DNA of 41,811 bases from Ramlibacter aquaticus (GTDB taxonomy: Bacteria > Pseudomonadota > Gammaproteobacteria > Burkholderiales > Burkholderiaceae_C), in contig NZ_JADDOJ010000034.1 of the NCBI RefSeq assembly GCF_015159745.1, positions 1-41,811 of the forward strand, written 5' to 3'. Positions within the stretch are counted from its first letter, which is position 1. Each line of letters starts with the position of its first letter. The translations under genes were made by a program, and so were the position numbers. The notes beneath the pieces were generated by a model that saw only the letters and a program-made list of their open reading frames with translations, was not told where the DNA came from and ran no database searches. Shown piece by piece: positions 8,430 through 17,693 of the stretch.

Positions 8430-9413
8430 ATGGATTTCCTGGACAACCTCTTCGGCCTGGCCCAGCAGTGGGTGTTCCAGACCTTGCTGCAGCCGCTGAT
8501 GTTCCACGTCGGCCTGGGCGACATCCTGGAGGACGGCTATGCCGCCGCCGGCTGGCTGCTGGTCGGCCTGGTGCAGGTGCTGGTGCTGGTGGCCGTTATC
8601 GGCCCACTGCAGCGCTGGCGCCCGGTGGAAGACCTGCGCGACCGCCGCGCGGTGCGCACCGACGTCTTCTACACCCTGATCCACCGGCTGGGGCTGGTGC
8701 GCGTGGCGCTGTTCTTCAGCGTGCAGCCCCTGTTCGACGCCTTCTTCGGCTGGGTGCACCTGCAGGGCGTGGGCCCGGCGCAGCTGGACACCCTGGTGCC
8801 CTGGCTGGGCCAGCATGCGCTGGCGCTGTTCTGCGTCTACCTGGTCATCTTCGACTTCGCCGACTACTGGATCCACCGCGCCCAGCACAGCGTGGAATGG
8901 TGGTGGCAGCTGCATTCGCTGCACCACTCCCAGCGCCAGATGACGATGTGGTCGGACAACCGCAACCACCTGCTGGACGACCTGCTGCACGACAGCCTGT
9001 TCGTCATCCTGGCGCAGCTCATCGGGGTCGCGCCCGGCCAGTTCGTGGCCCTGGTCGCAGTGACCCAGCTCAGCCAGAGCTTCCAGCACGCCAACCTGCG
9101 CGTCTGGTTCGGCCGCATCGGCGAGCGGCTGTGGGTCAGCCCGCGCTTCCACCGCCTGCACCATGCGATCGGCCTGGGTCACGAGCGCGCCGCGGGCGTG
9201 CAGCCGCTGGTGCGGGGCCGAAGCCCGGCGCTGGGCGGCCACAACTTCGGCGTGCTGCTGCCCTGGTGGGACATGCTGTTCCGCACCGCCAATTTCGAGC
9301 TGCGTTGGGACGCCACCGGCATCCGGGACCAGGTCGAGAAGGGCCGCAACTACGGCAGCGGCTTCTGGTCGCAGCAGTGGCTGGGCCTCAAGCGCCTGGC
9401 CGGCCGCGCCTAG
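8430..9413 (+). CDS. Sterol desaturase / fatty acid hydroxylase family protein
   Basis: 327-residue integral membrane di-iron protein. The three histidine clusters of the family are present: HRAQHS (about residue 150), HSLHHSQ (about 163) and HRLHH (about 242), with a further conserved HNFGVLLPWWDMLF segment close to the C-terminus. Several hydrophobic helices lie in the first 140 residues (AGWLLVGLVQVLVLVAVIG; ALALFCVYLVIFDFADYW). Bacterial members hydroxylate or desaturate lipids, but the substrate here is unknown. It starts 6 bp after the deacetylase stop, so both are probably on one transcript. Confidence 0.87.
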   Translation: MDFLDNLFGLAQQWVFQTLLQPLMFHVGLGDILEDGYAAAGWLLVGLVQVLVLVAVIGPLQRWRPVEDLRDRRAVRTDVFYTLIHRLGLVRVALFFSVQPLFDAFFGWVHLQGVGPAQLDTLVPWLGQHALALFCVYLVIFDFADYWIHRAQHSVEWWWQLHSLHHSQRQMTMWSDNRNHLLDDLLHDSLFVILAQLIGVAPGQFVALVAVTQLSQSFQHANLRVWFGRIGERLWVSPRFHRLHHAIGLGHERAAGVQPLVRGRSPALGGHNFGVLLPWWDMLFRTANFELRWDATGIRDQVEKGRNYGSGFWSQQWLGLKRLAGRA

Positions 9414-9461
9414 GCGGGTGGGCGCCCGCGCCCTGCGTGGCGCTCGGCTACGATTGCGGCC

Positions 9462-10268
9462 ATGAGCCATCCTTCTTTCGGGCTCGTCATCGTGGGTGAC
9501 GAGATCCTGTCCGGCAAGCGCAGCGACAAGCACATGGCCAAGGCCATCGAGCTGCTGGGCGCGCGCGGCCTGGCGCTGTCCGGGGCCGAGTACGTGGGCG
9601 ACGATCCGGCCCGCATCACCGCCGCCCTGAAGCGCGCCTTCGCCTCGGGCGACGTGGTCTTCTCCTTCGGCGGCATAGGCGCCACGCCCGACGACCACAC
9701 CCGGCAATGCGCCGCCGCGGCGCTGGGCGTGCCCCTGGTGTTGCACCCCGAGGCCGAAGTGCTGATCCGCGAGCGCATGCAGGACGTGGCGCGCGAGCAG
9801 GGCACGCCCTACGAGCCGGACCGCCCGGACAACGTTCACCGCCTCAACATGGGCGTGTTCCCCGAGGGCGCGCAGATCATCCCCAACCCGTACAACAAGA
9901 TCCCGGGCTTCAGCGTGGGCACGGTGCACTTCGTGCCCGGCTTCCCGGTGATGGCCTGGCCCATGCTGGAGTGGGTGCTGGACACGAAGTACCCGCACCT
10001 GTTCCGGCGCGAGGCCTACCTGGAAAAGTCCGTCATCGTCTTCGGCGCCATGGAGGCGGCGCTCACGCCGCTCATGGAAACCGTGGAGCGCGAGCACCCT
10101 GGCATCAAGGTCTTCAGCCTGCCCAGCGTGGACCATCCCACCTGGGGCCGGCACATCGACCTGGGCGTGAAGGGCGAGCCGGCGCGCGTGGACCCGGCCT
10201 ACGTCCGCCTGCTGGAGGGCCTGCGCGCCCTGGGCGTACCGCTAGGCCCCGAATTGGTGCGTCCCTGA
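9462..10268 (+). CDS. CinA-type molybdopterin-binding (MoCF) domain protein
   Basis: 268-residue protein with the MoCF/CinA N-terminal domain: VIVGDEILSGKRSDKH (residues about 9-24), then FSFGGIGATPDDHTR (about 67-81), both diagnostic. It lacks the C-terminal nicotinamide-nucleotide amidohydrolase domain of full CinA and is about 150 residues shorter than full-length CinA, a common single-domain form. The product is likely cytoplasmic. Start is the ATG at 9462. Its last codons contain a decamer (10251-10260) that is the inverted complement of half of the NtrC site upstream of glnA. Confidence 0.85.
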   Translation: MSHPSFGLVIVGDEILSGKRSDKHMAKAIELLGARGLALSGAEYVGDDPARITAALKRAFASGDVVFSFGGIGATPDDHTRQCAAAALGVPLVLHPEAEVLIRERMQDVAREQGTPYEPDRPDNVHRLNMGVFPEGAQIIPNPYNKIPGFSVGTVHFVPGFPVMAWPMLEWVLDTKYPHLFRREAYLEKSVIVFGAMEAALTPLMETVEREHPGIKVFSLPSVDHPTWGRHIDLGVKGEPARVDPAYVRLLEGLRALGVPLGPELVRP

Positions 10269-10294
10269 CGCCCTGTTTCTGTGCAGAGCTGATT

Positions 10295-10311
10295 TGCACC
10301 AATTCGGTGCT
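10295..10311 (+). promoter_or_regulatory. NtrC-binding site upstream of glnA
   Basis: TGCACCAATTCGGTGCT is a near-perfect match to the NtrC (NRI) dyad TGCACC-N5-GGTGCA; only the last base differs. Its centre lies about 115 bp upstream of the sigma-54 -12 element, the normal distance for an enhancer-like site in glnA regions. The ntrBC genes lie downstream in the same window. A half site in inverted orientation (GAATTGGTGC, 10251-10260) lies 35 bp further upstream. Confidence 0.85.
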
Positions 10312-10404
10312 ATTTTGTAGGCCCCGAGCCAGCGTTTTGTAGGGAAAAGCCGCAAATATCGCGGAGAATCGCACGGCTCCGCAGGCGCCGCCATGCACCA
10401 GCTT

Positions 10405-10420
10405 TGGCACAGAAACTGCA
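10405..10420 (+). promoter_or_regulatory. Sigma-54 promoter of glnA
   Basis: TGGCACAGAAACTGCA matches the sigma-54 consensus TGGCAC-N5-TTGCA. The GG (10406-10407) and GC (10418-10419) dinucleotides have exactly ten bases between them. Transcription should start near 10431, leaving a leader of about 40 bases before the glnA ATG. A degenerate NtrC-like dyad, TGCACC-N5-TGGCAC, overlaps the -24 element at 10394-10410. Confidence 0.9.
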
Positions 10421-10471
10421 TTCCCGAGCCCGATCATTCTTTTTGACAACCCTTCCAAACTGGAGAACCTG

Positions 10472-11890
10472 ATGGCAGCCAAGACCGTCGCAGACGTGAT
10501 GAAGATGGTGAAGGAGAACGAGGTCAAGTTCGTCGACTTCCGCTTCACCGACACCCGCGGCAAGGAACAGCACGTGACCGTGCCCGTGTCCCATTTCGAC
10601 GAAGACAAGTTCAGCTCGGGCCACGCGTTCGACGGTTCCTCCATCGCCGGCTGGAAAGGCATCGAAGCCTCGGACATGCTGCTGATGCCCGATCCGGAAA
10701 CCGCGAACATCGACCCCTTCTTCGAAGAGACCACGCTGTTCCTGACCTGCGACGTGCTCGAGCCGGGCGACGGCAAGGCCTACGACCGTGACCCGCGTTC
10801 CATCGCCAAGCGCGCCGAGGCCTACCTGAAGGCTTCCGGCCTGGGCGACACCGCCTTTTTCGGTCCGGAACCCGAATTCTTCATCTTCGACGACGTGCGC
10901 TGGGGCGCCGACATGTCCGGCTCCTTCGTCAAGGTCGACGAGTACGAGGCGTCCTGGAACACCGGCAAGCAGATCGAAGGCGGCAACAAGGGCCACCGTC
11001 CCACCGTCAAGGGCGGCTACTTCCCGGTTCCCCCGGTCGACAGCACGCAGGACATGCGCGCCGAGATGTCCCTGATCCTCGAATCCATGGGCATCCCGGT
11101 CGAGGTGTTCCACCACGAAGTGGCGGGCGCTGGCCAGAACGAGATCGGCACCCGGTTCAACACGCTGGTGCGTCGTGCCGACTGGACCATCCTGCAGAAG
11201 TACATCATCCAGAACGTCGCCAACGCCTACGGCAAGACCGCGACCTTCATGCCCAAGCCCCTGGTCGGCGACAACGGCTCCGGCATGCACGTGCACCAGT
11301 CCGTGTGGAAGGACGGCAAGAACCTGTTCGCCGGTGACGGCTACGCCGGCCTGTCCGAGTTCGCGCTGTACTACATCGGCGGCATCATCAAGCACGCCCG
11401 TGCGCTGAACGCCATCACCAACCCCGGCACCAACAGCTACAAGCGCCTGGTGCCCGGCTTCGAAGCCCCGGTGAAGCTGGCCTACTCGGCCCGCAACCGC
11501 TCGGCCTCGATCCGCATCCCCTTCGTGTCCAACCCGAAGGGCCGCCGCATCGAAGCGCGCTTCCCGGACCCCCTGATGAACCCCTACATGGGTTTCGCCG
11601 CGCTGCTGATGGCCGGCCTGGACGGCGTCGAGAACAAGATCCACCCGGGCGAAGCCGCCACCAAGGACCTGTACCACCTGCCGCCGGAAGAAGACGCGAA
11701 GATCCCGACCGTCTGCCACAGCCTGGACCAGGCCCTGGAATACCTGGACAAGGACCGCGCGTTCCTGACCAAGGGCGGCGTGTTCACCGACACCATGATC
11801 GACGCCTACATCGAGCTGAAGATGCAGGAAGTGACCCGCTTCCGCATGACGACGCACCCGATCGAGTTCGACATGTACTACTCGCTGTAA
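10472..11890 (+). CDS. glnA: Glutamine synthetase, type I
   Basis: Full-length 472-residue class I-beta glutamine synthetase that makes glutamine from glutamate, ammonia and ATP as a cytoplasmic dodecamer. Visible features include the N-terminal beta-grasp with [17 protein letters not shown], the metal and substrate regions [22 protein letters not shown] and [10 protein letters not shown], the ATP-binding [17 protein letters not shown], and the adenylylation site Tyr at about residue 401 in [10 protein letters not shown]. The latter predicts control by GlnE. GGAGA precedes the ATG by six bases. Expression is expected to be nitrogen-regulated through the sigma-54 promoter and NtrC site upstream. 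A strong terminator follows, so ntrBC probably has its own transcription start or depends on readthrough. Confidence 0.98.
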   Translation: MAAKTVADVMKMVKENEVKFVDFRFTDTRGKEQHVTVPVSHFDEDKFSSGHAFDGSSIAGWKGIEASDMLLMPDPETANIDPFFEETTLFLTCDVLEPGDGKAYDRDPRSIAKRAEAYLKASGLGDTAFFGPEPEFFIFDDVRWGADMSGSFVKVDEYEASWNTGKQIEGGNKGHRPTVKGGYFPVPPVDSTQDMRAEMSLILESMGIPVEVFHHEVAGAGQNEIGTRFNTLVRRADWTILQKYIIQNVANAYGKTATFMPKPLVGDNGSGMHVHQSVWKDGKNLFAGDGYAGLSEFALYYIGGIIKHARALNAITNPGTNSYKRLVPGFEAPVKLAYSARNRSASIRIPFVSNPKGRRIEARFPDPLMNPYMGFAALLMAGLDGVENKIHPGEAATKDLYHLPPEEDAKIPTVCHSLDQALEYLDKDRAFLTKGGVFTDTMIDAYIELKMQEVTRFRMTTHPIEFDMYYSL

Positions 11891-11910
11891 TTCCATCCAG
11901 CGTGTTGTGT

Positions 11911-11940
11911 AAAAGGACCGCCTCGGCGGTCCTTTTTCTT
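11911..11940 (+). terminator. Rho-independent terminator of glnA
   Basis: AAAAGGACCGC followed by CTCG and GCGGTCCTTTTTC forms an uninterrupted GC-rich stem, with a tetraloop and a following T run. It starts 21 bases after the glnA stop. The A run on the 5' side could also make it work weakly in the opposite direction. Confidence 0.93.
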
Positions 11941-12032
11941 TGTGGATCAAGGGCTTGGTTTGCTTTTTTGATGAGTTGCGTGATACTGAAAGGCCGTCCA
12001 CCGCACGTTTGCGGATGACACGAAAGCCCGTC

Positions 12033-12539
12033 ATGAAACACGCCGTCATGCTCGCGCTCGCGGCTGCCGCGGCTGCCGCCGGCGCCCAGGCGCAGACCAA
12101 GGTCTGGCGCTGTGGCAACACCTACACCAACAGCGCCATCGAGGCCCAGGCCCAGGGATGCAAGCCGCTCGAGGGCGGCAACATCACCGTGGTCCAGGGC
12201 ACCAAGCCCAATGCCAGTGCCGTGGCCGCCGGCGCGGCCACCCGCATCGCCCTGGCGCCGCCGCAGGCCGGCGGCGGCCAGCGCATCGACGCCGCTGACC
12301 AGAAGGCGCGCGATTCCGACGCCCGCCAGATCCTCGAGGACGAACTGCGCAAGGCGCAGGCGCGCCAGGCCGAACTCCTGAAGGACTACAACAACGGCGA
12401 GCCCGAGATGCTGGGGCCCGAGCACCGCAACCACCAGAAGTACCTGGACCGGGTGGCCGACATGAAGGCCAGCATCGCCCGTACCGAGAGCGACATCGCC
12501 GGCATCAAGCGGGAACTTGCGCGCATTGCGTCAAAATGA
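12033..12539 (+). CDS. Small exported protein with coiled-coil tail
   Basis: 168 residues; no named family recognised with confidence. Starting at the ATG at 12033, the N-terminus is a clear signal peptide (MKHAVMLALAAAAAAAGAQA) with cleavage expected after AQA. The mature part begins TKVWRCGNTYTN, reminiscent of small DUF4124-like periplasmic proteins, and the second half (residues about 90-165) is Arg/Glu/Ala-rich and predicted coiled coil (ILEDELRKAQARQAELL; IARTESDIAGIKREL). It sits between glnA and ntrB, and its end overlaps the proposed ntrB starts. The protein is probably periplasmic; any link to nitrogen control is only positional. Confidence 0.72.
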   Translation: MKHAVMLALAAAAAAAGAQAQTKVWRCGNTYTNSAIEAQAQGCKPLEGGNITVVQGTKPNASAVAAGAATRIALAPPQAGGGQRIDAADQKARDSDARQILEDELRKAQARQAELLKDYNNGEPEMLGPEHRNHQKYLDRVADMKASIARTESDIAGIKRELARIASK

Positions 12540-13620
12540 GGGCTTGAAACCCTCGACCGCCGCCAAGCCCGCACAACGTTTCCAGTCGCTGGACCTGCTG
12601 GCCACGCTCGTGGCCGTGGTCACCCGCGAGGGCGCGGTGCTCTTCGCCAATGCCGCCCTGGAAGACGCGCTGGGCATCTCGCGCAAGAGCATCGAAGGCT
12701 CCAGCCTTCCCCAGCACTTCACCGAACCGCAGCTGCTGCAGAACGCCCTGGCGGGCGCCAGCAGCAACGAGTTCGCCGCCTTGCGCTATGACGCGGCGCT
12801 GATGCGCCCGGGCAGCGAGCACTGGCCGGTGCACGTGGTGGTGGCCCAGACCGAGCGCGCGGGCGAGTTCGTGGTGGAACTGCTGCCCCTGGAGGCGCAG
12901 GCCCGCCAGGACCGCGAGGAGCGCCTGATCGACCAGGCGCAGGCCAACAAGGAACTGATACGCAACCTCGCGCACGAGATCAAGAACCCGCTGGGCGGCA
13001 TACGCGGCGCCGCGCAGCTGCTGGAGATGGAGATCGAGTCGCCCGGGCTGAAGGAATACACCCAGGTCATCATCCATGAGGCGGACCGCCTGCAGACCCT
13101 GGTGGACCGGCTGCTCGCGCCGCACCGGCGGCCGCACGTGGTGGGCGACGTCAACATCCACGAGGTCTGCGAGCGCGTGCGTTCGCTGATCCTGGCCGAG
13201 TTCCCGCGCGGCCTCAGGGTCGTGCGCGAGTACGACATCTCCATTCCCGAGTTCCGCGGTGACCGCGAGCAGCTGATCCAGGCCGTGCTCAACATCGCGC
13301 ACAACGCCTGCGAGGCGCTCACCGACCGCATCGGGGCGGGCGATGCGCAGCTGGTGTTCCGCACCCGCGTGGCACGGCAGGTCACTTTCGGCAAGCAGCG
13401 CTATCGACTGGCACTGGAATTGCATGTCATCGACAACGGGCCGGGCGTACCGGACTCGATCAGGGACAGGATCTTCTTCCCGCTGGTGTCAGGGCGGGAA
13501 GGGGGTTCGGGGCTGGGGCTCACGCTGGCGCAGACCTTCGTGCAGCAACACCACGGACTGATCGAATGCGACAGCGTCCCGGGGAGGACGGATTTCAAGA
13601 TCCTCATCCCGCTGCCCTAG
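12517..13620 (+). CDS. ntrB: Nitrogen regulation sensor kinase NtrB (GlnL)
   Basis: Cytoplasmic histidine kinase that phosphorylates NtrC under nitrogen limitation and is controlled by PII. An N-terminal PAS-like region (LDLLATLVAVVTREGAVLFAN) comes first, then the H-box NLAHEIKNPLGGIRGAAQLL (phospho-His about residue 153), the N-box NIAHNACEAL, G1 VIDNGPGVPDSI and G2 GGSGLGLTLAQTF. Length (367) fits NtrB. The start is uncertain: TTG at 12517 is the most upstream, while TTG at 12526 or 12544 would avoid part of the overlap with the preceding gene; no in-frame ATG exists at this end. It lies 36 bp before ntrC. Confidence 0.95.
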   Translation: MRALRQNEGLKPSTAAKPAQRFQSLDLLATLVAVVTREGAVLFANAALEDALGISRKSIEGSSLPQHFTEPQLLQNALAGASSNEFAALRYDAALMRPGSEHWPVHVVVAQTERAGEFVVELLPLEAQARQDREERLIDQAQANKELIRNLAHEIKNPLGGIRGAAQLLEMEIESPGLKEYTQVIIHEADRLQTLVDRLLAPHRRPHVVGDVNIHEVCERVRSLILAEFPRGLRVVREYDISIPEFRGDREQLIQAVLNIAHNACEALTDRIGAGDAQLVFRTRVARQVTFGKQRYRLALELHVIDNGPGVPDSIRDRIFFPLVSGREGGSGLGLTLAQTFVQQHHGLIECDSVPGRTDFKILIPLP

Positions 13621-13656
13621 TGTTCGACTGACAAACCCGAGGTGACAAGCCATCCC

Positions 13657-15176
<1,520 letters not shown>

Positions 15177-15177
<1 letters not shown>

Positions 15178-15205
15178 AGCCCTTCGGCTGCAGACCGAAG
15201 GGCTC
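15177..15205 (+). terminator. Stem-loop after ntrC
   Basis: Perfect 11-bp stem (GAGCCCTTCGG and CCGAAGGGCTC) with a 7-base loop, starting at the last base of the ntrC stop codon. No T run follows (TCACTGAAGG), so it is a weak intrinsic terminator or an mRNA-end stabiliser. Confidence 0.6.
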
Positions 15206-15408
15206 TCACTGAAGGCGAGCCGCACGGAAGCACCCGCTCGACGCCACCTGGGGAGGTGGCGGCCCCTTTCCTTGCCGATGCATGGGTGAGGATTTCCAGC
15301 CGTGACTATTCGGCTTGCGCCTCACGGCCAGCCACCTATCCTGTCGTTGTTCGGCCTCAGCCACGACAGGGCGAGGTTCTCCTGCAACGTTGAACCAGGG
15401 ACGGTGGC
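15206..15408. other. Non-coding stretch after ntrC
   Basis: No credible gene. It holds a short hairpin (GCCACCT and AGGTGGC, 15243-15260) and an 8-bp inverted repeat CCTGTCGT/ACGACAGG (15340-15347 and 15363-15370) ahead of the export-protein fragment. A weak promoter-like pair, TTGCGC and TATCCT with 16 bases between, lies at 15315-15342. Confidence 0.45.
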
Positions 15409-15612
15409 ATGCAATCAGATTTCGCGCTCAACCTGATCGCAGACTTGTTCTGGACTGGTTTTGTCGTGTCCATGCCGCTGCTGGCCTCGACCATGCTGGT
15501 CGGGCTCTGTATCAGCCTGCTGCAGGCCATCACCCTCTGGCGGCTCTGCGCCTGCGCACCGCACTCCGACAGGTCGAATCGTCCCGATAGTGCCGCCACT
15601 GCCGCCTATTGA
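15409..15612 (+). pseudogene. FliQ/SctS-like export-apparatus fragment
   Basis: A 67-residue frame whose first 43 or so residues look like the first transmembrane helix and loop of the FliQ/SctS family of flagellar or type III secretion export proteins: DLFWTGFVVSMPLLAS and VGLCISLLQAIT. Family members continue with QIQE/QINE and a second helix, total about 86-90 residues. Here the similarity stops right after QAIT and the rest (LWRLCACAPHSDRSNR) is unrelated and hydrophilic. The second helix is missing, so this is probably a dead fragment. No other flagellar or secretion genes are in the window. The assignment is from remembered family sequence. Confidence 0.6.
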
Positions 15613-15624
15613 GTGAGGTTGCCT

Positions 15625-15951
15625 GTGATTCGACTATTTTGGCTTGCACTGCTCACGTACTTCATCGTCGCGGTGCTCGCCCTAATGCTCTATGTCGCCA
15701 TAGGACTCGATCTATTGGGCGAGAGCGTAGTGCCACTCGGTGGGCGCCTCCTTGCGATTCCGATCTTGCTGTTGGAGGCGCCTATTTGGTTTGTGCGCGA
15801 CACGTTCGCAGCATCGGTTCCTGCGGCGACGAGACTGCTGCGCGTGCTAGGAGCGTTTGCTGCCATAGCAATAGCAGTCGTCGTGTCAAGGAGGATTCTG
15901 AGAAAGAGTGCAGAGCGCGAAGCGAAGTGGTGGGTTGATGTGATCTCTTAG
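15625..15951 (+). CDS. Small membrane protein, unknown
   Basis: 108 residues from a GTG at 15625 that has TGAGG about six bases upstream; a GTG at 15613 is an in-frame alternative. Two or three hydrophobic segments are visible: about residues 3-29 (LFWLALLTYFIVAVLALML), 40-55 (LLAIPILLLEAPIW) and 70-87 (VLGAFAAIAIAVVV), followed by a basic tail (SRRILRKSAEREAKWW). No family is recognised. Codon use is visibly less GC-rich than in neighbouring genes (CTA, ATA, TTG, GCA codons), suggesting horizontally acquired DNA. It may be a real gene or a relic of whatever carried the adjacent fragments. Confidence 0.5.
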   Translation: MIRLFWLALLTYFIVAVLALMLYVAIGLDLLGESVVPLGGRLLAIPILLLEAPIWFVRDTFAASVPAATRLLRVLGAFAAIAIAVVVSRRILRKSAEREAKWWVDVIS

Positions 15952-16004
15952 AAGAACAACCTCTCGCCACTCCCAGCCGCTAAGAGCTGGAGTTCCCACA
16001 ACGC

Positions 16005-16027
16005 AAGGGCCGCGCGGAGCGGCCCTT
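16005..16027. terminator. GC-rich hairpin beside regulator remnant
   Basis: AAGGGCCGC, a GCGGA loop and GCGGCCCTT form a perfect 9-bp stem. It lies just 3' of the regulator remnant on the minus strand and about 55 bp after the small membrane gene on the plus strand, so it could end transcription from either side. No long T run is seen. Confidence 0.55.
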
Positions 16028-16034
16028 CGTTCGT

Positions 16035-16165
16035 TCAGCGCTTGCTGCGCGGCTCGCCGGCCGCGTGCGCGCGACCTTAGTCTTTGCGCTTGACTTACCC
16101 GCGCTCGATGAACGCGTCGATCACCTGCAGCACCCGGCGCTTCTAGTTCGGCTCGAGCTTTCCCG
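16035..16165 (-). pseudogene. C-terminal remnant of an XRE-type HTH regulator
   Basis: Read on the minus strand, one frame gives GKLEPN, stop, KRRVLQVIDAFIERG, stop, VKRKD, stop, then GRAHAAGEPRSKR and stop. The pieces KLEPN-x-KRRVLQVIDAFIERG-x-VKRK strongly resemble the end of small XRE-family helix-turn-helix regulators, with TAG and TAA codons at three positions. The DNA-binding part further upstream is not recognisable. This is a decayed gene, kept in frame apart from the stops. The family assignment is from memory. Confidence 0.5.
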
Positions 16166-16570
16166 ATCGTGAGCAACCGACGGCGCAGGCGCGAGTTGCC
16201 TTCCTGCTGGAAATTCACGCATTTGGGGAGACGCTTCGCCCGCAACTCAGGAAGCGTCGATTGAGGCGCTTATGAATTGGGCGGGAGGACTTGCTGATCG
16301 CGTTGATCAATCGCGCGCATCAGGCAATCGACGCACCGCATTACCAAGCGCTGAGTGGTCCTTCGTGCATGCGAGTACCGTTGCCGGCCTGGGCGAACAT
16401 GACGCCGCGCCAGAGCCGCATCGCATCGGCCGCGTGGCGCTTACCGTGGTGAAGGCCATCGTGCCTTCCCTGGTCCCGATCTCTTTCGGCTACGGAAGAG
16501 AGCCCCGTGCGATGGTCGCTGACTGTGACCCTCGCTCTTTCTTTCCCCATCCCTTTCCATGAGGTGAACC
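16166..16570. other. Stretch without credible gene
   Basis: No convincing coding potential on either strand; open frames here lack ribosome-binding sites and recognisable motifs. It belongs to the less GC-rich, degenerate stretch that starts after ntrC. A GAGGTGA ribosome-binding site at its end precedes a possible small gene. Confidence 0.5.
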
Positions 16571-16750
16571 ATGAAGCGCGTGAACAGCAAGAAACACCCG
16601 GAGCTGAAGAATCTGGCATCGTCCGCCCACGAACGTTCGTTACGCCAAGAGCCTGGGCGGGCTCCGTGGCAGTCCAGTTTCTCCAGGCGCGTGTCTGCAC
16701 GGATCGGCCAGCCGCTTTCCTCCGACACAGGCGGGGCCTCTTACGCCTGA
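16571..16750 (+). CDS. Possible small basic protein (59 aa)
   Basis: Short frame beginning ATGAAGCGCGTGAACAGC with a textbook GAGGTGA seven bases upstream. The product (MKRVNSKKHPELKNLASSAH at the start, rich in Lys, Arg and Ser throughout) has no membrane segment and no known motif. Support is only the ribosome-binding site and the intact frame. The residues after about position 30 are low in conserved-looking structure, so it could be a truncated gene. Confidence 0.35.
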   Translation: MKRVNSKKHPELKNLASSAHERSLRQEPGRAPWQSSFSRRVSARIGQPLSSDTGGASYA

Positions 16751-16894
16751 GAAGCCGACTGCGGCGTATCGTGTCACGGCCTTCAAGGTGCGCGGGAGAC
16801 ATGCGCGCCTAGCCTGTGCCGAGGCTCTGGGTGAAAGCGCGCTTCAGCGCGGCTGGGCTAATGCGGCTTGGCTGAAGCTTCCTCTCTCGGCAGG

Positions 16895-17683
16895 TCAAGC
16901 GCCCCTGGCGATGTCCAAAATCACCGGCGCGTGGTCACTCGGCTTTTCCCACTTCCTGGGCGTGCGGTCGACCGCGCAGGCCTTGACGTGGGGCTTGAGC
17001 CCCTCGCTCACCAGGATGTGGTCGATGCGCAGGCCGCGGTTCTTTTGGTAGCCCAGCATGCGGTAGTCCCACCAGCTGAAGCTCTTCTCCGGCTGCTCGA
17101 ACATGCGGAAGCTGTCGACCAGGCCCAGCGCCAGCAGGGCGCGGAAGTGCTCGCGTTCTTCGGTCGTGTGGTGGATGGTCTCGCGCAGGCCCTCGGGGTC
17201 GAAGGAGTCGCGGTCCTCGGGGGCGATATTGAAGTCGCCCAGCAGCACCAGGCGCTCATGGCGCGCCATCTGCGCCTGCACGAAGGCGCGCAGGCCGGTC
17301 AACCAGGCCATCTTGTAGGCGAACTTTTCAGAGCCCGGCTCCTGGCCGTTGACGAAGTAGCCGTTCATCACGCGCACCGGGCCATGGGCGGTGTCCACCG
17401 TGGCGGCGATGACGCGCGCGTGCTCGTCCTCGAAGCCCTCGATGTTCTTCACGACCTCCTGCAGTGGATGCCGGCTGAGGATGGCCACGCCGTTGTAGGT
17501 CTTCTGGCCGAAGGCGGCGCAGTGGGCGTAGCCGGCCTCGCGCAGCGCGTCGTGGGGGAACTTGTCGTCCGTGAGCTTGAGCTCCTGCAGGCACAGCAGG
17601 TCGACCGGGTTGGCGGCCGTCCACTGCAGCACGTGGGGCAGGCGGGCGGTGAGCGAATTGACGTTCCAGGTGGCGATCTTCAT
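16895..17683 (-). CDS. xthA: Exodeoxyribonuclease III (AP endonuclease)
   Basis: 262-residue member of the ExoIII family that cleaves abasic sites and removes 3'-blocking groups in base excision repair; Mg-dependent and cytoplasmic. Signatures run in order: MKIATWNVNSLTARL at the start, LCLQELK with the metal-binding Glu (about 34), the GVAILSR region, GDFNIAPEDRD (catalytic Asp and Asn near 150), RIDHILVS (about 219) and SDHAPVILDI with the catalytic His at the end. Length matches the family. The start lies 10 bp after the stop of the DUF4337 gene, so the two are probably co-transcribed. Confidence 0.95.
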   Translation of the reverse strand: MKIATWNVNSLTARLPHVLQWTAANPVDLLCLQELKLTDDKFPHDALREAGYAHCAAFGQKTYNGVAILSRHPLQEVVKNIEGFEDEHARVIAATVDTAHGPVRVMNGYFVNGQEPGSEKFAYKMAWLTGLRAFVQAQMARHERLVLLGDFNIAPEDRDSFDPEGLRETIHHTTEEREHFRALLALGLVDSFRMFEQPEKSFSWWDYRMLGYQKNRGLRIDHILVSEGLKPHVKACAVDRTPRKWEKPSDHAPVILDIARGA

Positions 17684-17693
17684 CGGCGGGCGC

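Noticed and set aside
16341..16802. 153-residue frame on the minus strand in the degenerate island
   Set aside because: No motif, no ribosome-binding site, and composition typical of a spurious frame.
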